Source: an uncultured Pelagibacteraceae bacterium (GTDB taxonomy: Bacteria > Pseudomonadota > Alphaproteobacteria > Pelagibacterales > Pelagibacteraceae). Taken from it: a stretch of 49,724 nucleotides of DNA. Below the pieces are notes generated by a model, which was not told where the DNA came from, searched no databases, and saw only the letters and a list, made by a program, of their open reading frames with translations. The stretch is from NCBI GenBank assembly GCA_902523095.1, contig CABYYE010000006.1, positions 1 to 49,724 of the forward strand, read 5' to 3'. Made by a program: the position numbers and the translations under genes. The first letter of the stretch is position 1. Each line of letters begins with the position of its first letter. This document shows, one piece after another, positions 13,060 to 21,046 of the stretch.

Positions 13060-15438
13060 ATGATAAGAGTAAAAGTTTTATCTTTTTTTTTAATATTAAT
13101 TCTCTTTACATTTAACTTTTTTAACCTTTCAGCCAACAATGATAACACTAAAGAATCTCTAGGGTGTTCAAATGAATTAACAAAGAGCTATCTTTTAAAT
13201 TATTATGATTTACCAATAAAAAAAATTGAGATCGACACCAATAAGTATAAAAATTGGACAGCAAATAATGTTAGAATACTCACGCACAACGGAAGATTTA
13301 TTCCAAATAATCTTAAGAAGAGGTTTAAAGCTAAGATTAAAGTTATATATTCGGATGACACATTTTGTGTTTTGAGTGGCAGAATAAGACATAGTGGAGA
13401 CGCTAAAGACCATATAGCTTTAAAGGGAAATTCAATTGTCCAAAGTATCGATGTAACTCTTAATCATGGAAATATAAAAGGGATTACAAAATTTAAATTG
13501 TTTAAACCTGATGTCAGAGGTAATTTAAAAGATGTTGTAATTCAAACTAATCTTTTAAGAGAATTAGGATATTTAGCACCAAGATCAAAAAAAGTTTTTG
13601 CTAGAGTAAACGAAACTGAGTCGATTATGTTATTTCAAGAAAAAGCTGCAAAAGAATTACTTGAATTTAACAATAGAAGGGAAGGTCCTATCCTCGAAGG
13701 AGACCAAAAATATTTCTTTGAATTAGTTAAGAACATTCCCGATGATAATAAGAGCAACTGGTCAGCAGGAACACCCTTTTTAAGAAATAAAAGTATGAAA
13801 GTAATGTTGACAAAGTCCACAAATTCAAAAGTTATAGATAAAGGAGAGATACACAAGAAAATTTTTTTGAACACGATAAATAATTTAAATTTAATTTATT
13901 TATATTGGGCTAATAGGTTCCAAGATGAAAAAAATAACTATTTCTTTTTCGATTATGATTTAGATAATGAGTTATTAGGTCTATTTGATAAATCAAATAT
14001 CATTCGACTTGAAAAATATAATCTATTAATGCAGGCGACGAATAGCCAACACGCTTTAGGCCCTGATTCTAGAAAATTTTATTGGAATGCTATAGAAAAT
14101 TTATTTGAGCCAATTAATTATGATGCAAATCCTGAGATAGATAGAGAAACCCCCACTACTACAACAGCCGATTATCGCCTTCCAATTTCAAATTTTTTTG
14201 AAGATTCCTTTTTAAATTTAGAAAATGATCTAAAAAATATTAATTTGAAAACTTTTAAAGAAGGATTAAAAACAAACGGCCTTGATCTAACTGATGCAGA
14301 ATTAGAAAAAAAAATTAAAAAGATAATTAGAAATTTAGAGAAAATTAAAAATAACTATCTTCAAATTGAAAACAAAAGTTTAATTTCTCATAATAAATAC
14401 AAACCAATCGATAATATCTTGTCTAAATTCAATGAAAATATATTAGATATAGATTCAGAAGTGTTTTTAGTAAAATTTAATAAGAATTATCAGTTAGAAA
14501 AATGTAAAATAAATTTTAAAAATTGTGAGAAACTAGAACTAAATGATGAACAACTTTCAGAACTTCTAGAGGGTGAGTTAAAAATTGATAAGAAAAACTT
14601 TCAATTTATGGGGCAAAAATTCGATTTAAACAGTTTAAAAAGTGTCAATAATTATAAAAATAAAATTTCAATTGGAAAAACAAATATTTTTTTTGAAAAT
14701 GGTGTTGAATTGAAGGTTGATGAAAACTCAAAAAATATATTGATTAACCAAACTAAGCTAGGATCTAAAGTCTACTTTATTAATGGTAATTTAGATAACT
14801 ACTCAGTAAGTTACAATGGATTAAAAATTCCAGGTATCGAAAACAATAATAATGCAAAATTCCTCCCACCTAAATTTCCGATCGACACATTAGGTTTAAC
14901 GGGTTGTGTTTCTTTTATTAACTTAAAAATTAAAAATCTAAAAATTCAAGCCAATAACTCTAACTGTGAAGATACAATAAATTTTATTAATTCCGGCGGA
15001 AATGTTGATAGTATAATTATTGATAATTCTTTTAGAGATGCATTAGATGTTGATTTCTCAAATATTAGTTTTAAAGAAATAAAGATTTCTAATGCTATTA
15101 ATGATTGTGTAGATTTTTCATATGGAGATTATATCTTAAAAGACGTAGATTTAATTAATTGTGGAGATAAAGGACTTTCAATAGGTGAAAAATCAAAAGT
15201 TGATTTAAAAAAGATTAAAATTCAAAAAACAAATACTGGAGTAGCAATAAAAGATAGTTCCATATTAAGTTTAAAATATGCTTTTATAAAAGAGTCTAGC
15301 ACCTGTATTTCTGCTTACAATAAAAAGCAGGAATTTATGGGAGGTTATGTTGAAATTGATGAGTTAAATTGTAGAGAGTATGTTACAAAAAAAAACTCTG
15401 ATAACTTTTCGAAGATTTATGTTAAAAACGAATTATAG
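13060..15438 (+). CDS. Secreted CotH-like protein with C-terminal beta-helix
   Basis: A 792-residue protein with a signal peptide (about residues 1-26, IRVKVLSFFLILILFTFNFF), so it is exported. Residues from about 95 to 430 follow the CotH kinase pattern: RIRHSGDAKDHI, KFKLFKPDVRGN, LLRELGYLAPRSKKVFARVN, FQEKAAKELLE and REGPILEGD. Residues from about 600 to 770 are short Asn/Ser/Ile-rich repeats such as DVDFSNISFKEIKISNA, typical of a right-handed parallel beta-helix. CotH proteins in spore formers are atypical protein kinases; here the target is unknown and could be a surface glycan or protein. It lies in a tight run with DUF4956 and VTC. The catalytic residues are not certain by eye. Confidence 0.6.
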   Translation: MIRVKVLSFFLILILFTFNFFNLSANNDNTKESLGCSNELTKSYLLNYYDLPIKKIEIDTNKYKNWTANNVRILTHNGRFIPNNLKKRFKAKIKVIYSDDTFCVLSGRIRHSGDAKDHIALKGNSIVQSIDVTLNHGNIKGITKFKLFKPDVRGNLKDVVIQTNLLRELGYLAPRSKKVFARVNETESIMLFQEKAAKELLEFNNRREGPILEGDQKYFFELVKNIPDDNKSNWSAGTPFLRNKSMKVMLTKSTNSKVIDKGEIHKKIFLNTINNLNLIYLYWANRFQDEKNNYFFFDYDLDNELLGLFDKSNIIRLEKYNLLMQATNSQHALGPDSRKFYWNAIENLFEPINYDANPEIDRETPTTTTADYRLPISNFFEDSFLNLENDLKNINLKTFKEGLKTNGLDLTDAELEKKIKKIIRNLEKIKNNYLQIENKSLISHNKYKPIDNILSKFNENILDIDSEVFLVKFNKNYQLEKCKINFKNCEKLELNDEQLSELLEGELKIDKKNFQFMGQKFDLNSLKSVNNYKNKISIGKTNIFFENGVELKVDENSKNILINQTKLGSKVYFINGNLDNYSVSYNGLKIPGIENNNNAKFLPPKFPIDTLGLTGCVSFINLKIKNLKIQANNSNCEDTINFINSGGNVDSIIIDNSFRDALDVDFSNISFKEIKISNAINDCVDFSYGDYILKDVDLINCGDKGLSIGEKSKVDLKKIKIQKTNTGVAIKDSSILSLKYAFIKESSTCISAYNKKQEFMGGYVEIDELNCREYVTKKNSDNFSKIYVKNEL

Positions 15439-15461
15439 ATTAATAAACATAGGTATCTTTT

Positions 15462-16055
15462 TTGAGTTTTAGAATTGAAGATAAGCTTTATATTAAACAT
15501 GAAAACTTAATTGATTTTAAAGGTTATCTAAATGCTAATCGTTGTGAAGTTCTTCATAAGCCTCGAATAATTGAAAGTTTGTATTTTGATAATCAAAATC
15601 TTCAAACATATAATGACTCAATCGAAGGTATGGTACCAAGGAAAAAAATTAGAATAAGAAATTATCCGTCAAGTGATGATCAAAAATGTTATTATGAAAT
15701 AAAAAATTCATCGGTTGAGGGCAGATATAAAACTAGAAAAATTATAGACAAAAAAGCTTTTGAAGAAATAAAAAATGTTGGGATTTTTGATGAGCAATAC
15801 GGCTTATGTTTTCCAAAAATTTATGTAAAATATTTAAGAGAATATTTCAAAGTTAAGGACGTAAGAGTTTCCATTGATACTAATATACAATATAGAGATT
15901 ACAAAACTAATTTTCAAATTTCTGATGATAGAGTAATTGCTGAATTAAAAACATCAATTAATAAAGATGCAGATGAATTAACAAAAGATTTCCCAATCCA
16001 AAGAATAAGATTTTCAAAATATTGTTTTGGTATGGAAAAATTATACCAACTATAA
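15462..16055 (+). CDS. VTC-domain (triphosphate tunnel fold) protein
   Basis: A 197-residue soluble protein with the VTC polyphosphate-polymerase core. Visible marks are RIEDKLYI at the N-terminus, SLYFDNQNLQTYNDSIEG, the basic strand RKKIRIRNY, YYEIKNSSVEGRYKTRK, and a closing VIAELKTSI strand with Glu and Lys facing the tunnel. The start is TTG at 15462; no ATG lies early in the frame and AGGT sits about 8 bases upstream. Yeast VTC4 makes polyphosphate from ATP, but the activity of bacterial VTC proteins beside DUF4956 and CotH is not settled. The gene is 23 bases after the CotH-like gene and 3 bases before the FkbM gene. Confidence 0.8.
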   Translation: MSFRIEDKLYIKHENLIDFKGYLNANRCEVLHKPRIIESLYFDNQNLQTYNDSIEGMVPRKKIRIRNYPSSDDQKCYYEIKNSSVEGRYKTRKIIDKKAFEEIKNVGIFDEQYGLCFPKIYVKYLREYFKVKDVRVSIDTNIQYRDYKTNFQISDDRVIAELKTSINKDADELTKDFPIQRIRFSKYCFGMEKLYQL

Positions 16056-16058
16056 TTT

Positions 16059-16937
16059 ATGTACGTTACTAAAAGAATTTTTAGAGTTTTTGAGTCGGTG
16101 GTTTATAAGACTTTATCTTTATTTTCAAAAATAAAAAATGAAAAATTTATACAATCAATTAATTCTGCGCAGTATAAAAATCAATTTGACAGACAATATT
16201 TATTATCAAACAATAGTGAAATAAAATATCTGTTGAAATCAGGAGATGATATTGCAAAATATTTGTACATAAATAATTCATGGAATTTTCACGTTTTAAA
16301 GAAAGCTTGTAAATTACTTAAAAAAAAAAGATCAATTTCTAATTTAATTAATATTGGAGCTCATGTAGGCTCAACCTGTATTCCGGCAGTAAAAAGCAAA
16401 CTTTTCAATCAAGCAATTGCGTTTGAACCTTTCCCTATAAATTTCAAACTTTTAACAACGAATATTTTTTTAAATTCTCTTGAGGATAAAATTAGCACTC
16501 ACAATATTGCTTTGAGTGATAAAAAAAAAAAATTATTCATAAAACAATTTGGAGTAAATTCAGGTGATTGTAGAATATTAAATAAAAAAGAGAAAAATGC
16601 GCATGAAATAAGTTGCCATCAACTAGATCAATATACGAAAAGTTATAACAAGGGTAATTCTCTTATTTTTATGTATGCTCAAGGCCACGAACCTGAGATT
16701 TTTTTAGGAGCAAGACAAACAATATTAAAAAAAATTCCTATAATTACAGAATTCATGCCCTCATTATTTAATGCAAAATGGATTAAAAAAATGTCACATT
16801 TAATAAAAAATTATAAATATTTCTACGATTTAAAAAAAAATGAGAGTAAAAAAAACTTTTCTATACAAGAATTAGAAAATTTGAAAGATGAATATATTGT
16901 AAACAATAATTATACAGATATATTAATCTTTAATTAA
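16059..16937 (+). CDS. FkbM-like methyltransferase with altered motif
   Basis: A 292-residue protein with the FkbM layout: NIGAHVGSTCIPAV (SAM glycine loop, residues 98-111), AFEPFPINFKLLTTNI, ALSDKKKKLF, and a C-terminal QGHEPEIFLGA. The family normally has an Asp in the strand before this last motif (IDVQGHE); here the strand reads MYAQGHE, so Tyr206 takes that place. The protein may be inactive or changed in substrate. FkbM relatives O-methylate sugars or fatty acyl chains. A 12-A run (16521-16532) encodes part of the Lys stretch. The stop is 5 bases ahead of the tRNA gene. Confidence 0.7.
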   Translation: MYVTKRIFRVFESVVYKTLSLFSKIKNEKFIQSINSAQYKNQFDRQYLLSNNSEIKYLLKSGDDIAKYLYINNSWNFHVLKKACKLLKKKRSISNLINIGAHVGSTCIPAVKSKLFNQAIAFEPFPINFKLLTTNIFLNSLEDKISTHNIALSDKKKKLFIKQFGVNSGDCRILNKKEKNAHEISCHQLDQYTKSYNKGNSLIFMYAQGHEPEIFLGARQTILKKIPIITEFMPSLFNAKWIKKMSHLIKNYKYFYDLKKNESKKNFSIQELENLKDEYIVNNNYTDILIFN

Positions 16938-16942
16938 TAAAA

Positions 16943-17019
16943 GGCGAGGTAGCTCAGTTGGTTAGAGCACAGGACTCATAAGCCTGGGGTCGGCGGTTCG
17001 AATCCGCCCCTCGCTACCA
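16943..17019 (+). tRNA. tRNA-Met (CAT), elongator type
   Basis: A complete 77-base cloverleaf with encoded CCA. The acceptor is GGCGAGG paired to CCTCGCT with a G1.U72 wobble, followed by a D arm GCTC/GAGC, anticodon loop CTCATAA (CAT), T arm GGCGG/CCGCC with TTCGAAT, then A73 and CCA. An initiator tRNA would have a mismatched C1/A72, so this is the elongator form; the lysidine tRNA-Ile(CAT) is less likely because G1.U72 with CTACCA is known from alphaproteobacterial tRNA-Met. The last pair of the anticodon stem is A31.G39, a mismatch. It sits inside the polysaccharide island, 14 bases before the next ORF. Confidence 0.92.
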
Positions 17020-17032
17020 TGAAAATCAAATT

Positions 17033-17851
17033 ATGAGCAATTTATCAATGTTTTGTTTAACATTAAAACCAGAGCATGAGAGTTTAATAAGATTATTGAA
17101 TTATATTCCTGTAGGATTAGGAAATAATAAATTTTCAAATAATTTTTTAAATGATAAATCAGGTGTGAATATATCTGATAAAAATACTTATTATGGCGAG
17201 TACACTTTTCATTACTGGATTTGGAAAAACTATTTAAATCAAATCAAAACGGAATGGGTAGGTTTTTGCCAATATAGAAAATTTTTTTTTACTGAACTAT
17301 ACGACGAATCAAATATTACTTTTGATAAAATAAAAAAATTTGCAATTAAGGAAGTAAAAAACTCCAAAGAATTTGATTGTATTTTAGGAAACCAGTTTTA
17401 CGTGAATAATTATAAATTAATTAAAATTATAAAAAACCACTTACTAAAATTTGTACAAAATCCAAAAAAAATTTTTAGAAAAAATGAAAGAACTATTAAA
17501 TTTCATTTTGATTTATTTCACGGTAAAGGCAATTTAGATGCTGCAATAGATTTATTAGATGATAAAAATAGAGAAGATTTTAGAAAGTTTGTTTCAACTA
17601 GAGTATCCTTTAACCCACACAACATGTTTATTTGTAAAAAAGAATGTTTAACAGATTACTACGAAACAATTTTTCCTTGGTTTCAAAAATGTGAAAAAAT
17701 ATTTGGGTTTAAAGATTTAAAAGGATATGGTTTACAAAGAATTTATGGATTTTTAGCAGAAAGATTTTTATCCTATTGGTTTTTAAAAAACCATAAGGTA
17801 AAAGAATTACCTATCATTGTAAAAGATTTATCTGATTATAAGCCTTTATGA
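17033..17851 (+). CDS. DUF4422 glycosyltransferase
   Basis: A 272-residue protein matching DUF4422, a family of presumed capsule or O-antigen glycosyltransferases. It contains YGEYTFHYWIWKN, WVGFCQYRKFF near residue 80, HNMFICKKECLTDYYE near residue 198, FPWF, and the C-terminal QRIYGFLAERFLSYWF. No signal or membrane helix is seen, so it is cytoplasmic. The start ATG follows the tRNA by 13 bases, so transcripts through the tRNA could also carry this gene. It overlaps the convergent rmlC by 16 bases. Confidence 0.8.
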   Translation: MSNLSMFCLTLKPEHESLIRLLNYIPVGLGNNKFSNNFLNDKSGVNISDKNTYYGEYTFHYWIWKNYLNQIKTEWVGFCQYRKFFFTELYDESNITFDKIKKFAIKEVKNSKEFDCILGNQFYVNNYKLIKIIKNHLLKFVQNPKKIFRKNERTIKFHFDLFHGKGNLDAAIDLLDDKNREDFRKFVSTRVSFNPHNMFICKKECLTDYYETIFPWFQKCEKIFGFKDLKGYGLQRIYGFLAERFLSYWFLKNHKVKELPIIVKDLSDYKPL

Positions 17852-18372
17852 GTTTTGCAAAAATCTTCAAACGTACTTAACTTTTTATCCTTAGATGATA
17901 TAATTTTTTTCTTTTTTGGCCAATTAACTTTTATATATTTATCGTAAACATTAATACCATCTTCAAATTTAGGTTTATAATAATTTGTTAATTTATAATA
18001 TATAATGTTCATTTTATCGTAACTATAATATGCATGAGCAAAACCCTCGGGTATGTATAAACTTAAACAATTTTTCTCTGATAATATTATCTTAAAAATT
18101 TTACCAAACGTAGGTGATTTTTTTCTCAGATCAATAACACAATCGAGTATTTTACCTCTTAAAACATTTACATATTTTGCCTGTTGAAATTTGTATTGAA
18201 AATGAAAGCCCCTCAATGAATTTTTTTTTGAAACAGTGCAATACTCAAAAACAAATTTATTTTTTTTAAATATCTTTTTATTGAAAGTCTCTCTTAGACT
18301 CCCTCGTTTATCTACATTATTTTTTTGCTTTATTATTAATAAATCTCTAAATTTTGTTTTGTATATTCTCAT
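17836..18372 (-). CDS. rmlC: dTDP-4-dehydrorhamnose 3,5-epimerase
   Basis: A 178-residue cupin of RmlC length. It has DKRGSLRETF, the catalytic His in LRGFHFQ near residue 57, VIDLRKKSPTFGK, IPEGFAHAYYS and the late NWPKKKKIISSKD seen in RmlC proteins. It epimerises C3 and C5 of dTDP-4-keto-6-deoxyglucose. The start overlaps the stop of the reductase gene (ATGA at 18372-18369), making it the last gene of rmlB-A-D-C. Its 3' end overlaps the DUF4422 gene on the other strand. Confidence 0.88.
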   Translation of the reverse strand: MRIYKTKFRDLLIIKQKNNVDKRGSLRETFNKKIFKKNKFVFEYCTVSKKNSLRGFHFQYKFQQAKYVNVLRGKILDCVIDLRKKSPTFGKIFKIILSEKNCLSLYIPEGFAHAYYSYDKMNIIYYKLTNYYKPKFEDGINVYDKYIKVNWPKKKKIISSKDKKLSTFEDFCKTHKGL

Positions 18373-19070
18373 TTTCTTAAAATTCTTCTTAATTTATTCA
18401 AATTCATATCCATTTTTTTTGGAAATTCTCCAGTAGAAATTTTCTTTTTTACATCTTTTTTATATCTTTTAGCAAAATTATAAATTGATTGTGATTTTCC
18501 ACCAACATTTATAACTCCTCTTTTATTAATTATTTTCAAAAATATTTTTGCAATTTCATCATGAAATATAAAATTTGATTTAACATTGTTATAAGCGTGA
18601 CTATGTATGAATGGTTTCTCAGTCATACAAGCTCTTATTATTAAAGAGTTCGAGTACATTTGAACTGCAGACTCAGCACCTAACTTTGACCAACCGTAAT
18701 TATTCCAGGGTAGAACAGGATCTTCTTCCTTATAGCTACCTTTCTTACCTGCGTAAACATAACTTGTAGAAAAAAAAATTAATTTGATATTTTTTTCACT
18801 GCAAGCTTTTACTAAATTGCAAGTACCAATAATATTTAAGTCTATACTCTGATTAATTTTAGTCTCATGATATGCCATTGGTCGTGACATACCTGCTAAA
18901 TGTAAAATCGAGTGAGGTTTAAATTTTTTAATGTTATTTTGAATGGATTTTAATGACAGTATGTTTAGTTGCCTCTTGTTCCTAAAAATGAAATTATAAT
19001 TAGTGTTAATTTTACTTAATTCTCTCGCAAATCTCCCTTTTCCACCAGTAACAACTATTTTTTTTAGCAT
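18369..19070 (-). CDS. rmlD: RmlD-like dTDP-4-dehydrorhamnose reductase
   Basis: A 233-residue SDR protein from the ATG at 19070, which starts MLKKIVVTGGKGRFARELS. A further in-frame ATG at 19115 would extend into rmlA and is unlikely. It shows the NAD(P)-binding GGKGRFA, STSYVYAGKKGSYKEEDP, and YGWSK with the catalytic Tyr/Lys pair. RmlD reduces the 4-keto group to give dTDP-L-rhamnose. It is clearly shorter than usual RmlD (about 290 residues), and the C-terminal substrate lobe is cut down. Position 2 bases after rmlA and before rmlC supports the role, though a related 4-ketoreductase is possible. Confidence 0.72.
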   Translation of the reverse strand: MLKKIVVTGGKGRFARELSKINTNYNFIFRNKRQLNILSLKSIQNNIKKFKPHSILHLAGMSRPMAYHETKINQSIDLNIIGTCNLVKACSEKNIKLIFFSTSYVYAGKKGSYKEEDPVLPWNNYGWSKLGAESAVQMYSNSLIIRACMTEKPFIHSHAYNNVKSNFIFHDEIAKIFLKIINKRGVINVGGKSQSIYNFAKRYKKDVKKKISTGEFPKKMDMNLNKLRRILRK

Positions 19071-19072
19071 TT

Positions 19073-19945
19073 TTATTGTTTTAAAATTTTTTTTAAATAT
19101 TGTGAATACAAACAATTTCCATAAAACTTAATAGCGTTCAATATTTGGTTTTTTTTAATCCATCCATTATTAAAAGCAATTTCTTCTAAGCATGCAATTT
19201 TTAAACCTTGTCTATTTTCTAAAGCTGAAACAAAAGACGATGTGTTGTAAAAATCGCTTATAGAACCTGTATCCAACCACGCACCGCCACGTCCTAAAAA
19301 TTCAGCTTTTAATTTATTCTGGTTTTTATATTTGTTTAGCAAATCAATAATTTCTAACTCATTTCTTTTAGAAGGCTTTAATGATTTACTGTAATTTATC
19401 ACTCTATTGTCAAAAAAATATAAACCTGTGACAGCTAAATTTGATTTTGAACCTTTAGGTTTTTCTTTTAATTTAATTACTTTTCTATTTTTATTTAATA
19501 AAGCAACACCATATAACTCTGGTGAGTTTACAGGATGCAAAAGAACCTTACATCCAGAAGATAATTTTATACAATCCTTTAATTTTTTTGTTAAACTTTG
19601 GGCATAAAAAAAATTATCCCCTAAAATTAATGCTATATTGTCTTTACCTATAAATTTTTCTCCTAAAATAAAAGCATCAGGAAGACCCTTTGGTGTTTTT
19701 TGTTCAATATATTTAATTTTAACACCAAATCTGCTTCCATCTTCTAAAACCTTTTTAAACTGGTAAAGTTGTCCTTTATTTACTATCACTAGGATTTCTT
19801 TTATTCCTGCTAACATTAGAACTGAAAGAGGATAAAAAATTAATGGTTTATCGTAAATTGGTAGCAATTGTTTATTAACAGCTTTAGTTAGAGGACTCAT
19901 TCTAGTTCCATAACCACCAGCAAGTATTATTCCTTTTTTAATCAT
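19073..19945 (-). CDS. rmlA: Glucose-1-phosphate thymidylyltransferase
   Basis: A 290-residue nucleotidyltransferase of standard RmlA length. It has the signature GIILAGGYGTRMSPLTKAVN then KQLLPIYDKPLIFYPL near the N-terminus, LILGDNFFY with the metal Asp near residue 110, and the family-typical FLGRGGAWLDTGS near residue 224. It makes dTDP-glucose from glucose-1-phosphate and dTTP, the first step of dTDP-rhamnose synthesis, and is usually inhibited by dTDP-rhamnose. It is the second gene of the rml operon, 3 bases after rmlB. Confidence 0.95.
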   Translation of the reverse strand: MIKKGIILAGGYGTRMSPLTKAVNKQLLPIYDKPLIFYPLSVLMLAGIKEILVIVNKGQLYQFKKVLEDGSRFGVKIKYIEQKTPKGLPDAFILGEKFIGKDNIALILGDNFFYAQSLTKKLKDCIKLSSGCKVLLHPVNSPELYGVALLNKNRKVIKLKEKPKGSKSNLAVTGLYFFDNRVINYSKSLKPSKRNELEIIDLLNKYKNQNKLKAEFLGRGGAWLDTGSISDFYNTSSFVSALENRQGLKIACLEEIAFNNGWIKKNQILNAIKFYGNCLYSQYLKKILKQ

Positions 19946-19948
19946 ATA

Positions 19949-20962
19949 TTATTTTTTTAATCCAAGTCTTTTAAAAAATAGCTTATTAGAGAATTTTTTA
20001 TAAAATTTTTCATTTTCTAAATACCATTTAAAGGTTTGTTCTAAACCAGTTTTAAAGTTTTTTAATGGTTTCCATTTAAGCTTTCTTCTAATTTTATTGC
20101 TATTCAAAGCATATCGTAAATCATGGCCCGGCCTATCCATTACAAATTTAATCTTAACTTTTTTACCAATTCTAATTTTCCTGATTTTTACAATCTTTAG
20201 TAAAAGTTTGGTCAAATTAAGATTATTGATGTTGTATCCAGTACCAATGTTATAGCTTTCACCTTTTTTTCCTCTGGTTAGAATTTTTAAGAGCCCTAAA
20301 CAGTGATCTTCAACATAAATCCACTCTCGTGAATTAATTCCTTTTCCATATATTGGCAGAGGTTTATTATGTAAAATATTAAAAATTAGTGTTGGTATAA
20401 GTTTTTCAGGATACTGACCGGGTCCATAATTATTACAACAGTTTGATATCGAAGCATCAATTTTAAATGTCCTGATATAAGATCTAATTAAATGATCAGA
20501 GGCTGCTTTGCTCGCAGAGTAGGGAGAGCTCGGATCATATCGACTGTATTCATTTGATCTAGTTTTCCCTTTTAAATCTCCATAAACCTCATCAGTTGAA
20601 ACATGAACTAATTTAATCCTTTTTTTGTATTTTCTAATCGTCTCCAATAAATTAAACACTCCATAAACATTACTATCAATAAATTTTTTAGGAGCATCAA
20701 TTGATCGATCAACATGTGTTTCGGCCGCAAGGTTAAAAATAGCTTGTGGTCGATGTTTTTTTAAAATTTTTAAAATTTTGTTCTTGTTATTAATATCAAG
20801 CTTATGAAAAATATAATTTTTTTTAACATCTCTTAAAATGTACGAATTTTTTGAATAATTGTTATTATCAATGTTAATAACGTAATATTTTTTTTTAAGC
20901 AGTAATTTGATTAAATTACTTCCAATGAAACCGTTTCCACCAGTAACTATTATTTTTTTCAT
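19949..20962 (-). CDS. rmlB: dTDP-glucose 4,6-dehydratase
   Basis: A 337-residue SDR protein with the NAD loop VTGGNGFIGSNL, AAETHVDRSIDAP, the catalytic STDEVYGDL, and YSASKAASDHLI with Tyr/Lys. NNYGPGQYPEKLIP and the later RPGHDLRYA are hallmark RmlB strings. It converts dTDP-glucose to dTDP-4-keto-6-deoxyglucose. It is the first gene of rmlB-A-D-C and diverges from the GT2 gene across an 84-base spacer. Confidence 0.95.
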   Translation of the reverse strand: MKKIIVTGGNGFIGSNLIKLLLKKKYYVINIDNNNYSKNSYILRDVKKNYIFHKLDINNKNKILKILKKHRPQAIFNLAAETHVDRSIDAPKKFIDSNVYGVFNLLETIRKYKKRIKLVHVSTDEVYGDLKGKTRSNEYSRYDPSSPYSASKAASDHLIRSYIRTFKIDASISNCCNNYGPGQYPEKLIPTLIFNILHNKPLPIYGKGINSREWIYVEDHCLGLLKILTRGKKGESYNIGTGYNINNLNLTKLLLKIVKIRKIRIGKKVKIKFVMDRPGHDLRYALNSNKIRRKLKWKPLKNFKTGLEQTFKWYLENEKFYKKFSNKLFFKRLGLKK

Positions 20963-20978
20963 CTAATTTACAAGACTA

Positions 20979-21008
20979 TTGAGACATACTATATATATTA
21001 TTTATAAT
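20979..21008 (+). promoter_or_regulatory. Sigma-70-like promoter for the GT2 gene
   Basis: TTGAGA (20979-20984) and a perfect TATAAT (21003-21008) are 18 bases apart, within the divergent spacer between rmlB and the GT2 gene. Transcription would start near 21015 and leave a leader of about 32 bases, which shows no clear Shine-Dalgarno sequence. Confidence 0.55.
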
Positions 21009-21046
21009 GAATAAAATAAATATTCTCTGAAATCAATAAATTAAAT

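Noticed and set aside
16943-17019. Initiator tRNA-fMet or lysidine tRNA-Ile(CAT)
   Set aside because: Position 1-72 is G.U, not the C/A mismatch of initiators; the acceptor end CTACCA fits alphaproteobacterial elongator tRNA-Met better than tRNA-Ile.
18369-19115. Longer start for the RmlD-like gene at 19115
   Set aside because: It would overlap rmlA by 43 bases and add a Phe/Lys-rich tail ahead of the NAD-binding strand; the ATG at 19070 follows the rmlA stop neatly.
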